A stretch of 64,000 nucleotides of DNA from Nectonema munidae (Eukaryota; Nematomorpha; Nectonematoida; Nectonematidae): NCBI GenBank assembly GCA_030549495.1, contig JAUIRK010000110.1:434001-498000 (forward strand). The letters run 5' to 3'. This document shows positions 1 through 10,775 of this stretch, piece by piece. The translations under genes and the position numbers were made by a program. The notes under the pieces were generated by a model. That model was not told the origin of the DNA. It saw nothing but the letters and a program-made list of their open reading frames with translations, and made no database searches. The first letter of the stretch is position 1. Each line of letters begins with the position of its first letter.

Positions 1-454
1 AAATACGCCTCTCATTGATTTATGGAATAAAGAAAGAGGTCCTCCTCTCTTCTCAAACACAATGAGTCGTGACAAATTCAAAAGTATAATGAAGCATCTA
101 AGATTTGATGATTTTTTATCAAGATGTCAAAAGAAAAATAAAGATCATTTTCTTCCTATACTTGAAATTTGGGAACGTTTTATTCAGAGTTCACAAGCAA
201 GTTTTATTCCCAATGAAAACCTTGCGATTGACGAGCAACTTTTCCCCATGTAAATCAAGATGTCCCTTTATTCATTATATGGCTTCGAAACCAGATAAAT
301 TTGGGATAAAATTCTGGTGTCTAAATAGATAAAAAAAGTCCACGTATTTGTGTAACTCTATTCCCTACCTTGGCAAAGATAGAACCAGAAGTTTCTCTAC
401 CTTTACACGTATGTGCTTCTCTAATGTCTCCTTTCTCGAACCGTGGGTATAATA

Positions 455-2522
455 CAGACCCTCCAGCGGCGAATATTAAAAAAGTAGGAAAAAACTAGGA
501 TATTCCTATAAAAGAATAAGTAAAAACTAGGAACTAATAAAGTTCAATGTATAGATAAAATTTCAAAGAAAAAAACACTTTTATTGCTTTATGTAAGAAT
601 TAATCATTCGAATTCTCTTTTTACCAATATCATTTCTTTCATCAATACATCTTTTAAATGATTCTGTTATTTTTTCAAGATTTGTCTTTGCCACATTCAA
701 TAATCCTTGACTTATATTCATTTCAGTAAAATTTTTTGATTTTATAGCTTTAACGAATCTAGAATTTGTTTCGTTAAAAACTTGATTTGCCTTCTCCATT
801 TCTGTTTTCAATTCCACTTCGTTCTTTCTTACTTGCTTTTCTTTTTCATCGATGTTACGTTTAGACTCCCGGTCTTTTTCTTTTTTTTCTTTATCTTCTT
901 GTTCTAATTGTTCTTCCAATTTCTTTTTATTCTCTAAAAGAAGCTTCTCTTTTTGTTCTGCCTGTATTCTTGCTTCGTATTTTAAATGAGCTTTTCTGAT
1001 TGCAGAAATAAAGTTCTTTGTAATAGGAATGTCTATTATATTTTTGTACATACTAATAGCATCTTTCGCAAGTCTTAGCCCATTAACCGATGAAATTGAC
1101 AACGAAGATCTCTCTGAAGTTAACATCTTTTTATTAACAGAAAAACCCCTTTCTACGTCGGCGTTACCATGCGAAATGCAAAGACATGTCATAACTAATT
1201 TCTTCAAGTTGGGATATTTAATATCCCCGGAAAGATTGTTACGAAGAAACACTTTATTCCAAAAATGATCAATTCTTAAAAATTCTTTATTTGAGTTGTA
1301 TATCTCATTCTCATTAATTGGTTCAGCCCTGTATAACTTCCATTCATCTGTAATTTTTGCAATAGAATAGTCTTCAATGTGAGGTAAAGCTGAACATAAT
1401 TCTCTGATAAGAACTAGAGACTTGTCTGAATTTCTTACTTTAGGATGTAGACATCTTACACATCTAATAAATGTGTCATTAAGAGGCAACTTGGTTTGAA
1501 GATAAAAACTGACAGATTGATAAAACCTTATGTCCTTCAGTATTACGTGTTTTTTAGTTTCATCAAGTAATTCTAATGTCTTTGTAGTGTCTGTGCTTAT
1601 TTCCATCATTTTAAGAGAAAATAGGTTTTCAATATGAAAAATATCGATAATTTGAAGCTTGTGTCCAGATTTGTTTTGAATTAAGTCAAGTTTGACAAAT
1701 CTATTGAGAAAAGTTAGCAACAAAAAAAGTGACTCTTCATAAAGTAATTGAATCATAGGTTCTTTTTTTTGAAATTTCGTTAGAAAAGGCTGAAACAAAA
1801 CACCAACACAAATGACAAACTGAACCTCCGCAAGACACTCTTTGCTTGAAAGAAAATCACATATTCTCTTGTATCGATTGTTCTTTTCAAGCTGAACCAA
1901 AGTATGATCGCCTTTACTTTTTTTTAGGTAAGTCTGTTAAAAATATTTACAAAGTGAAGACCAGTGTTTCAAAATACGTTGTAATGCGGGTACTAGAGTT
2001 AACCAACGACATTGTAAATGACGAATAAAAAACTCTACACCCAATAAAAATCTTCTAAAGTAAATGTGTAGTCTTCTCGTTGGCAAATATGAGTTTTAAA
2101 TCATTGATAAATATCAATTGATAATTGTTCTGCGTTTTGTCCATAGAGACGAAGCCATTTTTTAAAAGAATTATGAACAGTATGCAAGATGCAAGGAACA
2201 AAAGGAACCAAACCAGGAAAATCAGCTTCTTTGAGATATGTTTGTATATTTTTCCATATTGCCTTATTAATGTTTGGAATTTTTTATTAATTAATACACT
2301 TACAAATAACAAAAAATACTAAAAGAGCAAAATAAACTATCTTTATATTTAAATAAAATTATACCATATTTTATATTTTAGTGTATTGAATTTTATTTAA
2401 AAAGTTAACAAATAATGAAAAAAGAAAATATTAAAAAATATATAACAAAAAACTAGGAAACCTTTGAAAAAACTAGGGAAAACTAGGAAGGTCGGAAAAA
2501 ACTAGGAATCACTGGAAGGCCT
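455..2522 (-). mobile_element. hAT element 1, complete, inserted in piggyBac 1
   Basis: The ends are CAGACCCTCCAG at 455 and, read inward from the right, CAGGCCTTCCAG, a 12-bp imperfect TIR typical of hAT. Flanks are GTATAATA at 447-454 and 2,523-2,530, an 8-bp target duplication if the terminal G of CTG is shared (7 bp otherwise). Removing the element and one duplicate restores the piggyBac reading G-Y-N-I-T-A-D-N-F. Both inner ends carry several copies of the motif AAAAACTAGGA, likely subterminal binding repeats. The transposase is on the minus strand. Confidence 0.85.
581..1900 (-). CDS. hAT transposase, C-terminal 439 residues
   Basis: This is the largest open frame of hAT element 1. Near residues 236-275 it holds the hAT C-terminal dimerisation signature CLCISHGNADVERGFSVNK followed by SISSVNGLRLAKDAI. 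The last ~120 residues (after ~300) form a strongly charged coiled coil of Lys/Glu/Gln repeats. The N-terminal part of the protein lies upstream on the same strand (about 2,310-2,080) in another frame, with the hAT motif PFVPCILHTVHNSFKKWL. The coding sequence is therefore broken between the two pieces, and 439 residues is short for an autonomous hAT (usually 600-800). The role would be cut-and-paste transposition in the nucleus. A host-domesticated role cannot be excluded, since this C-terminal half has no internal stop over 1.3 kb, but its place between matching TIRs argues for a recently inactive transposon gene. Confidence 0.75.
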   Translation of the reverse strand: MVQLEKNNRYKRICDFLSSKECLAEVQFVICVGVLFQPFLTKFQKKEPMIQLLYEESLFLLLTFLNRFVKLDLIQNKSGHKLQIIDIFHIENLFSLKMMEISTDTTKTLELLDETKKHVILKDIRFYQSVSFYLQTKLPLNDTFIRCVRCLHPKVRNSDKSLVLIRELCSALPHIEDYSIAKITDEWKLYRAEPINENEIYNSNKEFLRIDHFWNKVFLRNNLSGDIKYPNLKKLVMTCLCISHGNADVERGFSVNKKMLTSERSSLSISSVNGLRLAKDAISMYKNIIDIPITKNFISAIRKAHLKYEARIQAEQKEKLLLENKKKLEEQLEQEDKEKKEKDRESKRNIDEKEKQVRKNEVELKTEMEKANQVFNETNSRFVKAIKSKNFTEMNISQGLLNVAKTNLEKITESFKRCIDERNDIGKKRIRMINSYIKQ

Positions 2523-3337
2523 GTATAATATTACAGCTGACAATTTTTACTTCCCTTGAACTGGCTGAAAAATTCATGAGTAAAAGCACTACAATAGAAA
2601 TAATAATAATAATAAAAGCACTATTAGAAAAAACAGGAGAGAAATTCCTAATTTAGAAAACGAAATGAAGAAACAACCCCTTTACTCAAGTATGATTCTT
2701 TTTACTGAATCCGGATGTAGTTTAACGCTTTAAAAAAGTAAGAAAAATAAGGTTGTATACCTTCTAAGTTGAATACACAAAAACGTAGAAATAAATGAGC
2801 CATCGTAAAAAACTTCCAGAAACAGTAGCGCATTATAATCACACGAAATATGGTGCAGATATCATGGTCAAATGGCAATGTATTCAACTTGTAAAACAGG
2901 ATCTAGAAGATGGTCTGTTGCTGTATTTTTCAATGTTGGATCTACTGGCGATCAATTCATGAATTTTATATAAAGAAGGCAGTAAAGAAGAAATAACGCG
3001 TAGAAATTTTTTACAAAAGTTAGTGCAAGAACTTTTCAGTTCTGCTAAAGAAAGTGAAGTTGTTCTAAAAAGTATAGATGAACCAAATTCGTCCAAGAGA
3101 AAGCAATGTAATTTGGCAAAGTGTAAAAACAAATCAAACTATATGTGCTGTAATTGTAAAGTCACTTGCTGTGGAAGGTATATTGGAAAAAAAGTTACTA
3201 ATATTGTTTGCAAGAAATGTACCTTTTGAGAATAATCATCATAATAATAAAATATTCAAATTCTTTAAATAAAAGCTTTTACTTTATTCTGATTTTTAAT
3301 ATTTTATGTATATATTAGCTCCTAATAAATAGAACAT

Positions 3338-3357
3338 AGCGGTCAGTTTTGACCGCT
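3338..3357. repeat. Subterminal palindrome of piggyBac 1
   Basis: AGCGGTCA and TGACCGCT face each other across a 4-nt loop, 40 bp inside the right end of piggyBac element 1. Two nearby direct copies of GTCTTTCTAG (about 3,359-3,369 and 3,386-3,395) complete a terminal/subterminal arrangement of the kind piggyBac transposases bind. Confidence 0.6.
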
Positions 3358-3401
3358 TAGTCTTTCTAGGAAGTCCATTTTTGCCGTCTTTCTAGAGTTA
3401 A

Positions 3402-3757
3402 ACACTATAAAACGTCTAATCTTGACTTCACGGTTCAATTAGAATGAGTTGAGCTAGCAAGTCCCATAAAAATGACCGATTCACAAACTAGAAAAATTTC
3501 TTTAGAAAAGCACAGGCGTATTTAAATATTTTTTGATATAATTTACAATACGAGTGCCAAATTTATATGTCCTATAGAAAACTCTCATTGAGGTAAAGAT
3601 TGGATGCTGTCTGTTGTGCTGCATGATGAAGTAAGATTTTGTTGAAATTGATATGAGTGTTTTCAATCTTTTTCACGCATTAAGTTGGGGGTATAGAGTG
3701 GGTTAGTCACGTCAAAGATGTCATTTTGAATGCAAGGTTTATTATGAAGGTCGCCCT
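3402..3757. other. No recognisable feature
   Basis: AT-rich spacer between the piggyBac 1 right TTAA and the TTAA of the small MITE. I see no coding frame or repeat here. Confidence 0.5.
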
Positions 3758-3761
3758 TTAA

Positions 3762-3891
3762 CCCATTAAGTCCCAATGTTCCCATTTGGGAACATAAGAA
3801 ATTTCATCTCCGTCTGCTTTTTTCAATGACTTTGAATATAAATCGTCTGCATTTTTTTAAATATCGTCTGATTTCTATGGTACTTAATGGG
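3762..3891. mobile_element. TTAA-flanked 130-bp MITE (piggyBac-like)
   Basis: The left end is CCCATTAAGTCCCA and the right end, read inward, is CCCATTAAGTACCA: 13 of 14 positions match. TTAA sits on both sides (3,758-3,761 and 3,892-3,895). There is no coding capacity. The TTAA duplication and CCC start fit a non-autonomous piggyBac. Kolobok also uses TTAA, so the superfamily is inferred. Confidence 0.8.
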
Positions 3892-3990
3892 TTAATGTTT
3901 GATTATGTGCAAAATAAAATTTTATATAGAACAAAATAAGAAAGTATGTTAAAACAAAAAATTGGATAGTAGTAAAATAAAAAAGCTTAC

Positions 3991-4069
3991 CTTGCCGTAC
4001 TGAAAACTGAGACATTGATACCTTAAATGTACTCTCGCTGTCAAAGATATTAGCAAAAATATTTGACAT
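3991..4069 (-). CDS. Candidate first exon of a minus-strand gene
   Basis: Reading on the minus strand, an ATG at 4,069 opens MSNIFANIFDSESTFKVSMS and continues to a GTAAGC splice donor at 3,990. About 260 bp upstream on the same strand a second strong donor, ATGAAG|GTAAGT, lies at 4,331-4,321. Two close consensus donors in one orientation suggest a transcribed host locus whose downstream exons were either displaced by the MITE and piggyBac or lie outside my recognition. I know no family for this peptide. A chance ORF remains possible. Confidence 0.3.
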
Positions 4070-4399
4070 TGTAAGAAGATTGAGTTGACACGACTTATGA
4101 CTAGACAGCGAAAAAATAATATATTTTATAAAAAAAAATTTTAATTAATTTTGACTAGATAGAAAAACGAAGTACCTGAAATCAGTTTATGTTTTTGAAA
4201 GTATTACATCATAAAAACAAATTCCTTTTTTTTTAATTATTTATTTTAGAATAATTCGGAATTAAATTAAATTAATTAATCCAGATTGATGCAAATGGAG
4301 CCAACGAATCATAGCCCGTACTTACCTTCATCTTAGGGATTAAGTGTAGGTAAAAAAATAGAAGAAATGTTTTAGAATAATCAAGAATCATTGTCGGCT

Positions 4400-5480
4400 T
4401 TTTCACAAAGAAATTTCAATTCAACATTTTTAATAGGAAGTGAAAGGGGAAATTAAAGGGCAATATACAAAAAAATTAATAACTATTGTTCCCCAATATA
4501 CACGCAGTTAAAAGAATTCTTCTATTGTTATTTTATTATTGTAGTTAGGATAGGATAGGATAGGGTAATTGTCGAAGCACTTTCCAGCATTGGCGGATAT
4601 GCTTGCAGTAGAGCTTAAAATGAGGAGAGCTCAGTGCCTGCGCTACCTATATAATTTTGGGGCACGTGCCCCCCTGTATTAATCTTTGCCCCCCCCCCCC
4701 CCCCCCCCTAAAATTTTTGGTTTTGCCCCATGCACTTTTTAAAGGAAAAATAAATAAGCTAAAATTGTACAAAATAATCTTATATAAATGCTGGTGTATG
4801 TGTATGTATAATATGAGATTTCTATAGGTTTTTATACAGAAGTACTTCATGCTTTTCAGCAAATGAAGTAATATAGGAAATAAATTTTTTGCAAATGTGT
4901 TTCTTGTAGTTTGTTGTGTCAAAAGAAGTATAGGATTAGTTAATCTGTTTTTAAATAAAATGAAAGTTATGGTTAAGTAAATATAGTAAAGTAACTGTTA
5001 GGCTTTTCAAACTTAATTTATTCCTTTAAAATCTGTTAATAATTTTGTTTTTTTCTTTTTTCTTTCCAACCTTAGTGAGTAATTCTCTTTTTATATCCCC
5101 ATAGTGCATTGCAATGCTATCCCTCTTACCCTGGACGATTATTCTCTTTATCTCCTATCTTTTCAACTAATTTAATATTTCAAATTACTTGATTTCAATC
5201 TTATGTTTTATCATATTTATTTTCATTATTTTTACCTTTTTTTCTATCTTCTTCTCCTTAATATTTTCGCTATTAAAATTCAGTCCGTATTCTTTATTTA
5301 TTCCTTTTTTTTACTTTCTCAAATCTTTAATTTATATAGATATATTATTTATAAATATATAACTCTTTTAATTTTCCTTCTACCTTGAAATATACCTTCG
5401 AACACAGTCTGATCAGATTCTCCTCTTCATTTTTTTACATATGCTTCAAACTCCTTATTTGCATCTACCTCAATCCCTGC
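4400..5480. repeat. Low-complexity DNA with 20-bp poly-C tract
   Basis: A GGATA triplet array sits near 4,550. A block rich in GGGGCACGTGCCCCCC at 4,658-4,675 is followed by 20 consecutive C at 4,689-4,708, which resembles the common pattern of a degenerate non-autonomous DNA element. The rest is T-rich with no credible gene. Confidence 0.4.
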
Positions 5481-6677
5481 CAACGGCTCTCAATTGCTCA
5501 TCTTGCATATTCACACACCCTCTTGACTCTTCTTATTCCACTCCAATGTTTACTTTCCAAGCCAACACTGATATTTACAAAAATGAATTTTCCGACATCG
5601 ACTTCTTCCTGCATTCAAATCAAATGTTATATCTTACACCACAAAACTGGAACAAGAAAAGAGTAAGTGGTGAATTGTTTCATGGGACGTGCAACCAAAG
5701 CGGCAAAGAGGATCAATTGTGAGTGAAAGGCGTTGGAGGTAGGCTTTGCATGGGCAGTGTCCAGTCATTCATCTAATGAGTGGGCGTGAAAATGTATTTT
5801 TGTGGTCGTTCCAAATTTTGTGTAGTAGAGATATGTTTGGGAGAGGTAGAAAACTGGACGGTAATCTTTTGATAGGTGTGTGCCAGATGTTGTATAAGTT
5901 CTTAATGATTTGTTTGTGGAAGGTTGAGTAGAGTAAGTTTGTTGAAGGTGTAGTGGAGTATGTTACGCTAGGGTTTCTAGCTAGGTTGTCTGCAAAATCA
6001 TTTTCGGTTATTTTGTTGTATGCTGGACACCAGCTTGATCTGGAAAATTTTTGAAAGAGCGCTTAATTTTGATGCAATGTGGAAGGTTGAGGGTGGGCTC
6101 GCCGAGTTAACCTTAAATCTTTAATTAAATTTTGGCAGTCTGAAAAGATAGATATTTTTTCTGAGAGGTAAGTCTAAGGCGAGTTTTATGCCTTCCATCT
6201 CACATTGGTAGATAGTAAGGTGTGGGTTTAGGTAAGTTGACAGTGATATAAAAGGAGTTTCTGAAGAGCCGTGATAAAAAGCTGCAGTGCAAGAAGTTGT
6301 TTTTGATGTTTTTGAACCTTCACTAAAAGGCGAAGTGTAATTAGTGTAGAGAGTTGGCGAAGTGTTTTGATGAAATTTTTGATTTGTGAGAGAGGTTGGC
6401 AAATGTTGATGCTGTAAGGGAGACTAGTTGAAGGATCGAAGAAGCTGATTGGATGAACGATGGGTTTTAGAAATTTTGAGTGAAAACAAGTAGATAAATA
6501 GGTTAATAAGCTTTCATAGAAAACAAAGTCAGATAGTTTAGCGTGACATCGGGGAGTTATGTTGAGAGACATGTTTGATGAAGGAGATTTATAGGTTTTT
6601 ATGTATTTCTTCAGTATAGATAATTTCAGCCGAAGGTGAAGGGGTAGGGGTATAAACATAAACTTGACCTCTGGCAA
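5480..6677 (-). mobile_element. LINE with RNase H domain, 3' portion of ORF2, degraded
   Basis: Read on the minus strand, this holds the C-terminal end of a LINE ORF2. An RNase H domain begins near 6,330 (FSEGSKTSKTTSCTAAFYHG), continues with NPHLTIYQCEMEGIKLAL, and ends near 5,980 with WCPAYNKITENDFADNLA, matching the usual pattern (W-P-x-H-x-I-x-x-N-x-x-A-D). Downstream, near 5,760-5,690, CRFGCTSHETIHHLLFSC is the Cys/His knuckle typical of LINE ORF2 ends. Upstream frames (to 6,677) are helical and lack readable RT motifs. Several stops and frameshifts split it. RNase H after RT is known from the I, R1, LOA and some Jockey lineages. I cannot choose among them. It differs from the other window LINEs, which end in a CCHC knuckle without RNase H, and lies head-to-head with the plus-strand LINE that starts at about 6,680. 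Confidence 0.65.
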
Positions 6678-7552
6678 AAAAATATTTCATCTAACTTGTC
6701 ACATATTGGAACACGATCAAAAATCTACAGAATAAAAAATCACACACCGATAAAAATCGAAATATAAGTTTTAATGGAAAAACGAAAACAAACAAAACCC
6801 AAATTGCAGAAGCTTTCAACAATCAATTCACAAACATTCTACCAAAGTAGACTAACAAAACACTTAAAACATCAAATAAAGCATTAAATCAACTGCCTAA
6901 GACTCACATAACCATTAACAAAAAAGAAGTATCAGAGGCACTTCATAACGCAAAATCTAGTAAAGTTCTAGGACCTGACAACTTAAAAGTATACATCTTA
7001 AACACTTAGGTCCAACTGCCATCTCCATATTAACACGCATTTTTAATTTAAACACCAACATAATTCTACATATTTGGAAAACGTCACGTATTATCCCTAT
7101 TCCAAAACCAGGCAAAGACAAAAACATAAGCTCATCATATCGTCTTATTTCTCTACTTTCTCCAATCATGAAATTATTAGAAAAAGTTATCTTCAAAAAC
7201 ATACAAAAGGACATCCACACTTTGAACATCAACATGGTTTCAAAAAATGTCATTCAACTACCATAGCACTACAGACGCTACACAACATCATTGCCAGCGG
7301 ATTTAACACCAAAAAACCTTTTCACCGCACAATTACAGCAACACTTGATCTAACTTCAGCATTTGGCACAATTAACATTAACCTTCTCATTCATAAACTT
7401 GTTAAAAACACTACCATTAATGCTCAATAAATTAAGTATTTAGCAAACTACTTACGCGAAAGATACTCGTAGACAGAGTATCAAAACAGTAAATCCCACA
7501 TAAGACACCCACATCCAGGTACCGAATTAGCTCAAGAAAATATCTTATTTAA

Positions 7553-10500
7553 CCCTTGCATTACATGTCTTTCTGCACTTACTCCGAATACGTACTCAAT
7601 GTATTTTATCCGCGAATTTTAAATATATACTTAGGAAATAAAAATTGAGTAAAGTGAATTCGAAAAATTGTAAACAATAAACTAGATTGTTTTGTTATTA
7701 TTAAATAAAATTCAACTTGATTTTATATTAATTTTCATGTGATATAGAAAGAAAGAATTTAAAGAAAGAAAGAATTTATTGAAAAAAATGTACAATTTAG
7801 AATAAAAAATTACAGTAGATATTAAAAATTCAGTAGTTGAGCACACTCAAGACTAATTAAAGCCGCTAATTAGTGTCACTCAAAACAGAAATTTAGAGAA
7901 TCTTCATTAGAAAACTTATATTTACAAACTTTCTCTACTTTTAAAAATTTTAATTTAACGCCATCTATATTTTAAATGATTCCATAAATCGAAATGTACG
8001 TATTTGGTAAAAGATACTCAAAATCTTTATAAAACTTAATTCAAATTCAGCTTTCCTATTTTTTTTAAGTTAACTAAGAAACTGGATAAGAACTAAGCTT
8101 ATCAAGTACGTTGGATAACTAAATCTTGTTCTTTTATCATCATAAAAATTGAGTTTTTTGCTTCATATTTTGAGAAAACTGATTTTCATGTCCGAAAATG
8201 AGAGAAAATTAAGTATTCCTCTCTTTCAACGAAAAGTTTTATTTATATCTTCAACTCTGCCAAGCTGCTCATAGTTCCTTTATCTATGAAAATATGACAC
8301 CATCTCTAAACCACACTCAATCATGAGTTTCTATGTGAATATTTACAAATGATAAACAGTCATACGATTCTCTTTATATTTTATGCTTGAAGTATGGTAT
8401 ATAATTGAATATTTATCTACCAGTTGTTGTTTATTAATGGCCTATTTCAAAACAATCCATCTCAGTTTACATATTTCATTTCTATCTGCGTTTGCTTTCT
8501 TATATTGTTTTCAACTCAAGCCAATATTCAATCATAATTATTGGTTCTTTCGTTATTCCATTGAATTTATAGTTTCATTGCATACAATTCTACTTTCTTC
8601 ACTCCTATTGTTTTTTTCTCGTTTGATCTCGTTCGCTTTCCCTTTGCGGTTTCTCCTGTTTTCCTTTCTTTCGTTTTCCCTCATTATTTTTCCTTTTTCA
8701 AAATTGTGTATGAGTTCTTCCGCTTCCTCCTCATCTGTTGATGTGAGCTTCTCCGACTCTGACTCCGATGTAAGTTATTTTTCAAGTTCTGAATCCTCAT
8801 GTTCAGAGACTACAGAAGTTATTGACGTTAGTTTAGTTGCGCCTGGCAAGACTATCTTTTAATGAGGATCAAGTTCTTCAATCTTTGGCAGAACTCCTAG
8901 GACAAATATAAGAAACACTTTAAAAGATCCTCCAGGCCCTAAGGGAACAATGAAAAGAACGAAAGACATTTTAGAAATTTTTAAATTGTTCTTTGACGTC
9001 AATTTGATCACATATATTTATGAGATGACTTTGAACAAGATGGGGAAAAACTACTCGTAAGTTTTTTCTTTTTAATTATTTTATGTAGTAAGACTAAATA
9101 TTTTAGGTTTCCTAAGCCTAAACACTTGAATTTAAAGACGTACTATCAAAATTTTCAGATCTTTCATTTGCTTTCATATTTTTCTTCATTACTCTATGTT
9201 GGGCAAAACGGTGACCAGAAGGTTAAAATATCAGATCTTTTTTCTTCTCACGCAAATCCCTTTTTAAGAGCGTGCATAGGCAGAAATATGTTTACACTTG
9301 TACATATTTTTATTACATTTGATGATAAAAGTAAAAGGGATAAAAATGATAAGTTAAGTCCAATAAGAAAAATACATGATCATTTTCGTAAGGTTTTTTC
9401 ATTTTACTGGACACCTCACTCACATCTAACTATAGATGAACAACTTGTCAGCTTTAAAGGACGTTGTCCGTTGAAAATATATGACGCTAAAAAGTCGGGT
9501 CACTATGGCCTGAAATATTATCATATAAACCATGCTGAGTATTATTACTGTTTGATGCCAGAAATTTATATTTTTGGTCTGTCAGACCGTACTTATTTTT
9601 CAGCCATAAATATTTGTAAAAGGCTTATTGAAGATACTCAAGTCCCTTCTGGATGTGGTATTTTCACAGATAGATTTTTTACCAGCCATGATTTAGTTGT
9701 TTGGTGTCAAACAAAGGATATAACTCTATGTGGTACTGTAAACGGAAACAAAAGATTCATCCCAAGAATATTGAAAGCTGACTATCTCAAGACATTATTC
9801 ACAAACTTGCTGAATGCGAAAGTAAAACAGTTTATTCGGACTATGCCTCTCTTAGTGCTTACATACCTAGGAGACATGTCAGAAAAAACTTTAAAGTAGT
9901 GTACGTTTTATCGTCCCAACATAAAAACATAGAAACGATGGGAGAACATTCTAAACCTGTAAGTTTACTTTACTATAACAAATTTAAATCAGGGGTAGAT
10001 GCTGCTAATAGGATGATAACAAACTACATATCATACAAACCATGTAGAAGATGGCCTTTAGCAGCATTCTGTAATTATTTAGACATTATTGTCTTAACAC
10101 ATGGATTGTATCACGATACAACTTACCCGAAAATTTTCCTAACTCTAAACAAAGTGGTAGAAAATTTTTTTTATAAAAAAAACTTTGTTTTCGTCTGGCT
10201 GAAACAAGCATGAAAGTGAGAGCTACAATTCTTGAACTTCCTATACAAATTAAGTTTTTATTATCTTTATATAAAGATGATACGAATGAAGAATCAAGTT
10301 CAAAAAGAGGAGCTTGCTATATATGTTTGAGTAAAAGAAATAAAACAACAAGAACTTGTTCTAAGTGTTCTCGTTTCATCTGCAAGAACCATTCAAAAAC
10401 TGCCTGCTCAAGCTGTATATCAAAAGTTTTTTTTTATTACTTTATAAAAAATAAATAAAATTTAATTCTATTTTTTTACTTAGTTTCTAATAAAAATTTT

Positions 10501-10775
10501 TTTTCAAAGGTTCTGGATCATTGACGTAAATTTTAAAGTGCCCGTATACAATATTAGATTAACGTCATCTATAATTTTCGTGTTAGTTTTGTGAATGTAA
10601 TTAAAATTTTAAGTAGTAATAATAATTTTTTCCATAATTTTTTCTTTAATCGATCCACTGGTTGTTTTTAGTAAATTTACGTTTACTTCATATGGTTTTC
10701 GTTCATTGAAAGTAACCTATAAAATGAAAAATAACTGTATCGCGGAGAAAATTCACGGGGTATGTAGTGCGAGGG
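7553..10775 (+). mobile_element. piggyBac element 2, full length with TIRs and TTAA
   Basis: The left end CCCTTGCATTACAT and the right end, read inward, CCCTCGCACTACAT match at 12 of 14 positions. TTAA flanks both sides (7,549-7,552 and 10,776-10,779). The 3.2-kb element carries one transposase gene on the plus strand and sits inside LINE copy A. Its intact ends and short list of coding defects suggest a fairly recent insertion. Its TIRs and protein differ from piggyBac 1, so it is a separate family. Confidence 0.9.
8710..10458 (+). pseudogene. piggyBac 2 transposase, near-complete, frameshifted
   Basis: The likely start is ATG 8,710, opening an acidic Ser/Asp-rich leader (SSSASSSSVDVSFSDSDSD) usual for piggyBac N-termini. 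An apparent 50-bp intron runs 9,057-9,106 (GTAAGT to TTTTAG), joining NKMGKNYS to the next block. The DDE core follows: SPIRKIHDHFRKVF, LTIDEQLVSFKGRCPLKIY near 9,430-9,480, GIFTDRFFTSHDL near 9,655, then SGVDAANRMITNYISYK near 9,990 and RRWPLAAFCNYLDIIV near 10,045. A Cys-rich zinc finger ends the protein (CYICLSKRNKTTRTCSKCSR, then CSSC) at 10,315-10,420. I see frame changes near 8,860, near 9,815 (where TVYSDYASL shifts out of frame) and near 10,170. The gene is recognisable end to end but not functional as written. Confidence 0.8.

Larger units (their letters stand above)
1..3397 (+). mobile_element. piggyBac element 1, 5' end outside window, interrupted by hAT
   Basis: The frame opens at base 2 (NTPLIDLWNKERGPPLFSNTM) and continues with piggyBac DDE transposase motifs: DEQLFP, CKSRCPF and KPDKFGIKFW near 225-320, YNITADNF rejoining across the hAT insert, then ELAEKFMSKS after 2,560 and KKLPETVAHYNHTKYGADIM near 2,800. 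A Cys-rich C-terminal domain lies at 3,100-3,226 (CNLAKCKNKSNYMCC, then CKKC), the RING-like zinc finger usual for the family. The frame shifts near base 245 and again between 2,600 and 3,020, and carries stops, so this copy is dead. The right end at 3,397 abuts TTAA (3,398-3,401), and inward it reads like CTCTAGAAAGACGG, close to the classic piggyBac terminus CCCTAGAAAGAT. The family assignment is firm. The left end lies before this window. Confidence 0.85.
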
